A stretch of DNA of 46,223 nt from Prasinococcaceae sp. CCMP 1430. Taxonomy: Eukaryota; Prasinodermophyta; Palmophyllophyceae; Prasinococcales; Prasinococcaceae. The translations under genes were made by a program, and so were the position numbers. The notes below the pieces were generated by a model. The model was not told where the DNA came from. It did not search any database and saw only the letters and a program-made list of their open reading frames with translations. This document shows, piece by piece, positions 39,126 through 46,223 of the stretch (position 1 is its first letter; the number at the start of each line of letters is the position of its first letter). The stretch covers positions 202,928 to 249,150 of the forward strand of contig RQSC01000011.1 in assembly GCA_013416795.1 (NCBI GenBank). The letters are read 5' to 3'.

Positions 39126-40340
39126 ATGACGCGCGGGGCGCGGCACCTGCTTGTGACGGGCTCACCCGGCGTAGGGAAGACGACAGCGGTGCTCGCCGCC
39201 GCGCGTGCTGCAGCTGCTGCTGGGAAGACGATCGGTGGGTTTTGCACCGAGGAGGAGCGCAGTCGCCCCGATGGCCCGCGCACTGGCTTTGCGGTGGCAG
39301 CGCTCGATGTGTGCGGCTCACCAGGCGAGCGTGGCACGCTCGCGCGAGAGGGAAGGGGCCCGCACGCCGTTGGCAAGTGGGCGGTGGACGTCGACTCCTT
39401 CGAACTTGCAGCGCTGCCCACGCTCACAGGGAGCACGCGCGCGACCGTCGACCTTCTGGTCATCGACGAGGTGGGAAAGATGGAGCTTTTCTCGACTCGC
39501 TTTGCGCCGGCCGTAGAGACGGCGCTGGACGACCACGCGGGCCCACGCGTTGTCGCCACAATTCCCACTCCCCGCTACGGACGCACGGTTCCGTTCGTCG
39601 AAGCCATCAGGGCGCGTGACGACGTCGCTCTCGTCAAGTTGACCAAGGCAAACCGCGACGCGGCTGCAGCCGCGCTTGCCGACGTTCTCACTCGGGCGCT
39701 CGATTGCGGGGGCGCTCTCGATATGGGCGCCCTCGAGCCCTTTCTCGACGATCGACCCGTGTTGGGGAAGGAGCAGCCCTCTGCGGCGGCGCAGAAGAAG
39801 GACGGCCCCGGAGGCGTGGATGCACCCATTGAAGGGGCAGGCCCGCTACTGCCTGGCGACACCGCGCCGCGAGTGCTGCTTCTGGGCGAGACGAGCTCCC
39901 CAAGATCGCCCGTGGGGGCTGAGTACTCTGAACGCAGCATGTGGCGCGTGCTTGGGCCAAGCCTGGGTGCCGGCAGCGACTACGAGGCTGCGCGCGCAGC
40001 CGCGTCTGCGAGCCAGATTGCAATCTGGGACGTGCTTTCCGAGGTCCATGACAAGTCGGCGCCGCGCCAAAAGCGGCGGCGCACGCTTGCGGCGAGCAAC
40101 GCAAATGACGTCATCGGCCTGCTGCGCTCATGGCCCAGTATTGATACCGTGGCATGCAACGGCGCGAAGGCGTACGCCGCGTTCGGCGCACACGCTGGCA
40201 CGGGCGCCGCTCTCGCTGCGCGGCTAGGACGCACACGACCGCCCCGAGTGATTAAGCTACCCTCCAGCTCCCCGGCCAACGCCCGCGGCGGCGTCGAGGC
40301 CAAGATCGCCGCATGGGCAGATGCGCTGCGTAAGCAATGA
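39126..40340 (+). CDS. Fusion: THEP1/NTPCR-type NTPase + hypoxanthine-DNA-glycosylase-like (UDG superfamily)
   Basis: 404 aa, one exon. Residues 1-200 are a THEP1/NTPCR-type nucleoside-triphosphatase: Walker A TGSPGVGKTT (11-20), GGFCTEE after it, and Walker B LLVIDEVGKMEL (Asp114-Glu115). A Pro/Gly-rich linker (about 205-245) follows. Residues about 247-400 resemble the HDG (hypoxanthine/deoxyinosine) branch of the UDG superfamily: VLLLGETSSPRSP, then EYSERSMWRVLG, IAIWDVLSEVHD, NDVIGLLRSWPSI, VACNGAKAYAAF and, near the end, IKLPSSSPANA. NTPCR hydrolyses NTPs; HDG-type enzymes excise deaminated bases. No stop or frameshift separates the halves and the linker has normal local composition, so this reads as a true fusion. 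Catalytic residues of the glycosylase were not verified. Confidence 0.82.
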   Translation: MTRGARHLLVTGSPGVGKTTAVLAAARAAAAAGKTIGGFCTEEERSRPDGPRTGFAVAALDVCGSPGERGTLAREGRGPHAVGKWAVDVDSFELAALPTLTGSTRATVDLLVIDEVGKMELFSTRFAPAVETALDDHAGPRVVATIPTPRYGRTVPFVEAIRARDDVALVKLTKANRDAAAAALADVLTRALDCGGALDMGALEPFLDDRPVLGKEQPSAAAQKKDGPGGVDAPIEGAGPLLPGDTAPRVLLLGETSSPRSPVGAEYSERSMWRVLGPSLGAGSDYEAARAAASASQIAIWDVLSEVHDKSAPRQKRRRTLAASNANDVIGLLRSWPSIDTVACNGAKAYAAFGAHAGTGAALAARLGRTRPPRVIKLPSSSPANARGGVEAKIAAWADALRKQ

Positions 40341-40421
40341 GGTACCGACACGGCCATGGGGTTAAGGAAGTTTGCGCCGGTGACCATGTATGCAGTCGGT
40401 GGGCACGAGGGCACAAGCACC

Positions 40422-40451
40422 GCATCGCGTCGCATGGCATCGCATCGCATC
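40422..40451 (+). repeat. (GCATC)n pentanucleotide repeat
   Basis: Six 5-nt units, four exact, in the 144-nt space between the convergent fusion and bestrophin genes. Confidence 0.85.
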
Positions 40452-40484
40452 GAGTGCTGGAACTATTCCCCAGCCCGTGAGTCG

Positions 40485-41504
40485 CTACGAATCGCCCGCG
40501 TCTTCAAATGGCAGCTCGGACCGCACTGCTGCCTCGATGTCAGTGCACTGCTCCAACATCGGCAGTATAACGAACGGTTGCTCAATTTGCATTCCGCAGT
40601 CGTCTATGCCAAGGAGAAGGTAGGAGACGAGTACGTCCAGAGGTATCTCCTTCCACCCGAGCGTCTCGACCGTGGCGAGGGGCAGCGCGACGAGCCAGAG
40701 CATCAGGCTCCGACTGGTGTGCCTCGTGTATGTCAATGGAGTCGGCGTTTGCACGAGTCGCTCCAGTGCGGCGAGCTCCTCGTGCAGCGCGGTGAGGTCG
40801 TTGTCGATCAGGAGCACGCCGATGGGATGGACGCCAGCGGGCTCGAGCTCCGCCAGCTGGGACGAGAGCTCGGACAAGATGGCGCGCGGGGCGTTCCCAT
40901 CGGGTGCGTCCAGCACGCGCGCGCACTCACCGGCGCTGAGGAGACGCCGCAGGGCCACCTCGCCTTCGCCTCCCTCGAGTCTCTCTATGCCCTGCGCACG
41001 TGCTTTGAGCGCCCACGGCAGCGCGGACAACAGCCTGCCCGTAGCCCTTCGCCGCTCCTCGTCGGCCGGGCCGCTCCGCGGGAACCACATGGCGCACTTG
41101 CGCGCGGCGTTGCGCGCGTGCGCCGTAACGCGCGCCATGCCGTCGCGCCCCGCGCAGAAGCGCGCGTAAGCCGAGTTGGTGCGAAACACCAGCAGCAAGC
41201 TCACGGCGCCGCCCAGCGTCGTGAACGCGCCGAAGCCCGCCGGCGAGAGCACCAGCAGCCCGTTGGCGTCCGGCCCGAGCGCGCTGTGCGCGGCCGCGAC
41301 CGCTGCCGCCCAAGCGAATAGCCCAGAGCAGAGCGGCGCGATCCTGCGCGTGATGACCGACTGCGGCAGCGACCGGAGCTGATCGACGTAGCGGCGCGGG
41401 CTCTGGTACTGCTCCCAGTCGCCGCCGCGCGACGAGTCGAACGGGCGCGAGACGGACAGCTCGCCCAACGACAGCAGCTCGGCGTTCAGCCCGGGGTCGG
41501 GCAT
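40485..41504 (-). CDS. Bestrophin-like anion channel
   Basis: 339 aa from the ATG at 41504, single exon. Signatures of the bestrophin/UPF0187 family are present: SLLLVFRTNSAYARFCAGRD in the first half, then LTYTRHTSRSLMLWLVALPL, and LLGIDDCGMQIEQPFVILPM near the C-terminus (GID...QIE.PF motif). Hydrophobic spans fit the four-helix pore topology. Plant and algal relatives (VCCN1-like) are thylakoid or envelope chloride/bicarbonate channels that tune ion balance in photosynthesis. No transit peptide is visible in this frame; an upstream exon may be missing, since an ATG at about 41544 is out of frame. It is divergent from the VWA gene. Confidence 0.88.
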   Translation of the reverse strand: MPDPGLNAELLSLGELSVSRPFDSSRGGDWEQYQSPRRYVDQLRSLPQSVITRRIAPLCSGLFAWAAAVAAAHSALGPDANGLLVLSPAGFGAFTTLGGAVSLLLVFRTNSAYARFCAGRDGMARVTAHARNAARKCAMWFPRSGPADEERRRATGRLLSALPWALKARAQGIERLEGGEGEVALRRLLSAGECARVLDAPDGNAPRAILSELSSQLAELEPAGVHPIGVLLIDNDLTALHEELAALERLVQTPTPLTYTRHTSRSLMLWLVALPLATVETLGWKEIPLDVLVSYLLLGIDDCGMQIEQPFVILPMLEQCTDIEAAVRSELPFEDAGDS

Positions 41505-42300
41505 GCGCGAGAGCGACGCGTCGCCAACGGCGGAGCCATCCCTGCCGGTGGCCGCCGCGCGCGGTGAGGCGCGCCGCGTGGCGTCCCGGCGGCCGCGCGC
41601 GGCCTACCGCCGCGTGCGCCATGCCCACGCGCGCGCCGGGCGCCCCCTTTGGCGGGGCGCGCGGGGGGAGTGGGGGTGACCTGCCTGCCAGGGTGCCTGC
41701 GTGCCTGCGTGCCTGCGTCGCCGGCCCGTTGGTAGGCGGGCGGGCGCACACGCGTGCGTGGGACTGGGGGCTGTGTGTGCGTGTGTGTTGAGGGGGGAGG
41801 AGGGGGACAGAGCCTGTGCTTGACCTGCGCGCGTATCTGCAACACGCATATCTACGCAACTTCAAAATTTCGAACACGCGACGTCGAATACCATCATGGT
41901 TCCAATGTGTTCGCGCGCGTCACACAATAGGGTTCTATGTTTAGGGTTAACACCAACCAACCAACCAACCACCTGGCCCAGGGCCCGACGAGCGGGAAGC
42001 TGCCTGCCGCCGGCGTCGCGCGCGAGCGCGTGCCCCGCGCGCGCGCGCGCGTCGTGTGCGTTTTGATCAAGGCGCCGCTGTTCCTCCTGAAATTTTTCTG
42101 GCGGTTCCCCCTCCCCCGAGCAAATCTGGCCGCAGGCCTAGGGAGGGGCGGCGTCGTGCCCCCCGGGGCCACACTGCGTAGGGGGAGGGCTCCCCCCTCC
42201 CCCCCTCTCCGTCTTCTGCCACGCGCACACACGCACCGCCAAATACGACCGACCCCCTGCGGGCACCGGCACCGTTCGCCTTCGTTGGCGGCGACGAGCC
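41505..42300. other. Divergent intergenic region (bestrophin / VWA protein)
   Basis: 796 nt between two starts. It contains three tandem TGCCTGCG units (41694-41717), a (CCAA)n tract (41953-41970) and a telomere-like TAGGGTT...TTTAGGGTTAA stretch (41928-41950). CG runs lie at 42036-42050. No coding sequence is supported. Confidence 0.55.
41694..41717 (+). repeat. Three tandem copies of TGCCTGCG
   Basis: Exact 8-bp units at 41694, 41702 and 41710. Confidence 0.9.
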
Positions 42301-44714
42301 ATGCGGCGCGCGGCGCAGCCGCGCCTCCTCGCGGCCGCCGCGCTCGCGGCGGCCGCGCTCGCCGCCGCTGCGTGGGCGCCCACGCGCGTGGCCGCTGACG
42401 GCAACGCGCAGCTTGAGGCTATCATGGATGAGATGGAACGCATGACCATCGAGCTTAGAGACGAAGTGGAGAAGCAGTACGCGCGGCGATGCGCGCTCTC
42501 CGCCAACTCGTGCAAGGAGGCAGCCTACGAAGGCTGCGTGACCTCGTACACGGACCAGGCCGAGTGCTCGGCTGACTACATCAAAATTGGCGAGTGCGGC
42601 AGCTGCGGCGCTGTGTTTGACTTCACCACCTCGAACGTGCGCATCCCAAAGGCGTACATGAGCAACGGGCCCGGCTCGAGCCCAGACACGCCCAGCTTGA
42701 AGGAGACGGTGTGCTACACGAACGCAATCACCGACTTTATGGTGCGCCAGGCCGAAGAGGTGAAGGCGGGCTCCGTCTTCCAAGAGATACCTCAGACTTA
42801 CTTCGGCGCGCACAATGGCCTGTTCCGCTTTTACCCCGCGCGCCAGACGGGAGTGTGCGGTGGCTACGACCCGCGGGTGCGCCCGTGGTTCACGGCGGCG
42901 TCCAGCGGGCCCAAAGACGTCGTCCTTGTGCTTGACATTTCCGGCTCCATGCACTTTCAGAACAGGTGGTCCCTCGCCAAGCAGGCTGCCATCGCGGTGC
43001 TCAATTCGCTTTCAATCGCAGACCACTTCGGCGTGGTGCTCTTCAGTACGGACGCCAAAATGCTCTCGGGCAGTTCGAGGAGGTCGAGGATGCAGCTCGC
43101 GACGGAGGAGAACGTCAAGAACGCCATCGATGCCCTCGAAAGAGTGACTGTGGGGGGCTCAACCAACTTTCTCGCCGCCTTTAGGCTTGCCTTCGACGTG
43201 CTCGACCACTCAGTCGAGCAGGAGAGCACGTCACGGTGCCACACCGCCGTGCTCTTCCTCACGGACGGTGAGATGACCTATCCCGAGGACGCCAACGTAG
43301 AGGACGTGTACGACCTGGTCTTGTCCCGCAACGCCGAGCACGGTGCCACGCTCTTCACCTACTCGCTGGGAAATGGCGCGGACCGCGTGGTCCCCAAGAA
43401 CCTGGCATGCAGCACGGGCGGCATCTGGTCGCCGATTCCGGATGGCGACAACCTCGCCGCGTACATGTCAGCTTACTACAAGCTCTTCGCCATCGGCCTC
43501 GGCGGCGAAGAGAACAAGGACTTCGTCGCGTGGGTCGAGCCGTACCTTTACGAATCGGGGGAGGACTACGGCACCACAACCTCGGCGCCTGTGTACGACC
43601 GCTCGGTGAGCCCGCCAATCTGGCTAGGCGTCGTGGGGGTCGACTTCACTGTGGGCGCCATGACGCGCGTGGTGGGCGGCTCGGACGCCTACAGCGTGGT
43701 CCTGCAGAAACTGGTCGACACCTCCGTGGCTCGCTGCCCGGCTCTCACCGACACCGATCTCCCCTGCCTCATCGAGAGCCTGCGCAGGGAGGTGGGCGCG
43801 GAATCCTCGTGCAACACGGACAATTGTGCCACAAGCATGCGCACGGAGCCTGAGACGGTGCGCATCGCGCGCTCTCCTTCTGCGCGCACACTGCTCGCTT
43901 CACTCCGCTGCGCGAGTGTTGCGCCCAGCTGACACGCCAGCGCACCCCCCTCGCGCGCGTCGCTCATCCTGCGCCCAATAGTGCGGCGGCGACGAGCACT
44001 ATCCGGTGAACCTTTGGGTGAACCAGGACTTCAAGGACGTCGGCTTTCATGCAATCAAGCCCTACAAGGAGCGCACATGCTGCGGCTTGGGCAAGGAGGA
44101 GGACGCTGAGTTTGGTGGCGGGGCGGGCACATGTGGTAGGCTGGAAGCCGCGGGTATTTCTGACACGGTCGTCTACGTGGTCGCCGCTGTCGGCGTCGTC
44201 GTCGTCTGCATTACCATCTACTCCCTTATGACTCGGTCCCGAAGGAAACGCCGCGAGGCGGTCGCCCAGGCAGGGGCTGGTCCTCCGCAGCAGCAGGTGC
44301 AGGTACGCCCTCGCGCTCAAGCGCCCAGGCGCAGGAAGGCGAAAGGCTCCGAGTGCACTGGATTTGCAAGCGCGTGCCTGAGCTTTCTACAGCTGACACG
44401 TGCCTGTGCGACGCCACGCCACAACAACGCGCGATTCAATCAATCCGCGCACCAAGCAGCCCGGATTCTATCCCTCGACAAGCGCACCCGCTGCGCCAAC
44501 CAACGTGCAAATGTCTCATCTTGCGCCCGCCCCGACCGTCTATCTAGGCGCAGGAGCCTCGCAAACCCAGGGCGTCACATACGTCCCCGCCCCCGCGGTT
44601 GCGTCTGACCAGCCATACGGGACCGAGCCAGTCGTGGCCGTCCCGGTGGCGCAGATGCCTGACCCATCGCAGACGTACGCGGCCTCGGCGCCGATGAAGC
44701 CAGAATATCAGTAG
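42301..44714 (+). CDS. VWA/Cache-type membrane protein resembling calcium-channel alpha2delta subunits
   Basis: Three exons, 42301-43857, 43982-44302 and 44457-44714 (711 aa). Junctions match in phase 0; the second donor could also be 44297 and the last exon could start at 44460. After a signal peptide (LLAAAALAAAALAAAAWA) there is a Cys-rich helical segment, then YDPRVRPWFTAASSGPKD, immediately followed by a VWA domain with the MIDAS motif VLDISGSM, plus GGSTNF and FLTDGE. A Cache-like region (PPIWLGVVGVDFTV) follows, then one transmembrane helix (VVYVVAAVGVVVVCITIY), a basic stop-transfer (RSRRKRR) and a Pro/Gln-rich cytoplasmic tail. The order VWA_N-VWA-Cache-TM is that of voltage-gated calcium-channel alpha2delta proteins and related sensors. 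The partner channel is unknown. Confidence 0.85.
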
Positions 44715-44879
44715 AGCAGCTCAGACGGCCACCCGTCTAAACGTGCACGGGCCTCGGTCGGGGGCTCCGTGTCCGGGCAGAGAGCAGGACTGCGCGTGAG
44801 CGTACGCGCGCGGTCACGTAAGAATGCATTACCCGCACGCGCGCCCGCTCCCCAGCGCGTGGCATCCCAGGGCGTCACT

Positions 44880-45937
44880 TCACTCGCGCAGGAGGCTCAG
44901 CGGAAGGTACCCACACTGCACCCAATTATCCACAGTCGTCGCGTTGAAGAGCACGCCGCGGGCGTCGCCAGCATAAGCGCTGAGGTTCGCGTCGCCTTGC
45001 TTTGAGTGGTACTGCACGAGCGCGTGCGCCGGGATAAGCAAAGGAGGGCAGGCGCGGTCGCAGCCGCGGCGGTGCCGAGGTGTGAGCGATGGATCGTCCC
45101 GCGGGTGCGCAGCCAACAGTGTCACGCAGGCCACGCGCGCTCACGCACCTTGATGAAGACCGCACATCCCTCTGGCATCTCGATGGGCACACCATCAACA
45201 TCAGCGCCGTGCAGCTTGCCGCGCGGCAGCCCAAGCGCGTCCGTCCACAGCCGCAGCGAAGCCATGCCCTTATCCTGGGAGGGCGCGCAGATGCCCAGCA
45301 TGACCGTATGGCTGTGCGCGGCCGCCGAGATGACTGCTCGCCGCAGGGCCTGCATGCGCGCGGGAGGGAGTGAAGGCGCACGTGGTGCGCGCGCGACGTC
45401 AGCATTACGCCGATGCGAGGCGTGCGCATGGCGCCGCTGCAAAGAGCCGCGCACCTTCGGCTCGCATCCACCCAGCTGCCGGGGCGCTCGACGCTCGCGC
45501 GCGGCGGCCATCTGCTCGGCGTCGAAGCGCGCGAGCAGCCTGAGCGAGTCCGACACCGGCGGCAGCGCTGCACGTGCGGCCTCATCGCCCCCGAAGAATC
45601 CCTCCACCGCTACCTCTCTGTCTCCACTCCCGTCGTCGCCCCCACCCTCGCCCTCGGCTCCCCGCTGCCTCCGCTTCCGCCTCGCTCCGGCCGCCTCGAC
45701 AGCGAACGGGTCGCCGGCGTGCGCGCGAGCGGCCGCGCTCCGCTCGCGGCGCTCGCACCGAACCCTGCCGCGCCCTGTGGCGGCGGGGGGCGGCGCCGCG
45801 GCCGAGTGCGCCGCGGCAGCCAGCCCGAGATCCTGTTTTTTGTTTTTGTTTTTATCGGCGCATCCAAAAAAAAAAAAGGCCAAACCGAAAATCCCTCGCT
45901 CGCCCCCCGGCAGAAACGAGGACGAAGGCGAGCACAT
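44880..45937 (-). CDS. DUF1824 family protein, probably plastid-targeted
   Basis: Three exons, 45937-45455, 45349-45149 and 45011-44880 (271 aa), with donors GTGCGC and GTGCGT, all phase 0. The conserved part is VMLGICAPSQ, LRLWTDALGLP, GCAVFIKYHSKQGD, YAGDARGVLF and YLPLSLL at the end. It aligns by eye with cyanobacterial DUF1824 proteins (GICAD..., ALG, GPVYIKFN, Y.G..RGVL, GHLPLDLF). The first exon is Ala/Arg/Gly-rich and could hold plastid targeting information. The ATG at 45937 is the first in frame, but an A-rich stretch ending AACAG near 45833 might be a 3' splice site, so the 5' end is uncertain. The first intron (105 nt) is stop-free and a multiple of three. The function of the family is unknown. 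Confidence 0.7.
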
Positions 45938-46223
45938 GAAGGCGTTGGCGGGGAACACCAGTGGAGTCCGTTTGAATCCGTCACATATGGCATACCATGA
46001 GCGTATTCACATCCAATGATCAGGTACGAAAGCATTTAATTAGGGTTCCGTTTCCGCGCTTCGGCGTCGCTTCGCCGGGCGACGTGGGAGCGCCCGGCGT
46101 CCGCTCTCTTTTCTCGCCTGGTCGCCCCGGGCCTGCGCCACTCACACCGCGGAATTCCGGACGCGAATTCCGCGGCGTCGTTCGGGGCCCGCGCGGGCGC
46201 GCGCGGGCCCGCGCGGGGTGCGC
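45938..46223. other. Window end, no gene seen
   Basis: 286 nt upstream of the DUF1824 start. It includes a TAGGGTT at 46041 and a terminal GC-only palindromic stretch (46192-46216). Confidence 0.5.

Noticed and set aside
44826-44834. CATTACCCG (GGTAATG on the minus strand), checked as part of another TPP riboswitch
   Set aside because: No CTGAGA motif within a reasonable distance on the minus strand.
1-46223. tRNA, rRNA and CRISPR arrays
   Set aside because: No T-loop consensus (GTTCRANNC) in cloverleaf context, no rRNA-like sequence, and no spaced direct repeats of CRISPR type were seen.

Overview
This window is nuclear DNA from a GC-rich unicellular eukaryote, most likely a marine alga of haptophyte type. 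The evidence is gene content and intron structure. Short introns (about 90-260 nt) interrupt animal-, plant- and alga-like genes. There is a plastid-type omega-3 desaturase, a DUF1824 protein otherwise known from cyanobacteria and plastids, a bestrophin and a PILS-like carrier. No bacterial operon structure is visible. The lineage call is inference only. Two assembly gaps (15767-15835 and 28361-28799) interrupt the sequence. I resolved about 22 protein genes and 19 introns by matching reading phase across GT/AG boundaries. Thirteen of the 19 donors read GTGCG.

Layout. 0.3-2.8 kb: a peroxisomal-looking ACAD10/11-type fusion (+). 2.9-6.4 kb: a divergent pair, an NMT1/THI5-like protein (-) and a secreted folate-receptor-like protein (+). 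The second intron of the latter holds a clear TPP (thiamine pyrophosphate) riboswitch. 6.9-9.1 kb: a small membrane protein (+) and a four-exon ELO fatty-acid elongase (-). 9.1-10.9 kb: repeat-rich spacer. 10.9-21.2 kb: a GT8 glycosyltransferase (+), a polyQ cyclin-like protein (-), a repeat-rich spacer with a gap, a sulfotransferase-like protein (-) and a membrane-anchored TPR-type protein (-). 21.6-25.7 kb: an M3 peptidase (+), a GST/thioredoxin-fold protein (-) and an extremely Cys-rich small protein (-). 26.8-29.6 kb: a compact TKL-type kinase (-), the large gap and a charged protein truncated by it (+). 30.8-36.4 kb: a small repeat-motif protein (+), an acidic coiled-coil protein (-) overlapping head-to-head with an HtrA/Deg protease (+), and a PILS-like carrier (-). 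37.0-40.3 kb: a desaturase, a DUF4535 small protein and a fused THEP1 NTPase plus hypoxanthine-DNA-glycosylase-like protein (all +). 40.5-46 kb: a bestrophin (-), a VWA/alpha2delta-like membrane protein (+) and the DUF1824 protein (-).

The most notable functional groups are three. (1) The NMT1-like and folate-receptor-like pair with its intronic TPP riboswitch looks like a thiamine or thiamine-precursor acquisition module. (2) The two-domain NTPase/DNA-glycosylase fusion suggests coupled nucleotide-pool and DNA-base sanitation. (3) Fatty-acid genes (ELO elongase, omega-3 desaturase, ACAD10/11-like) lie within 40 kb of each other but are not an operon. Start codons are uncertain for several genes and are flagged individually.
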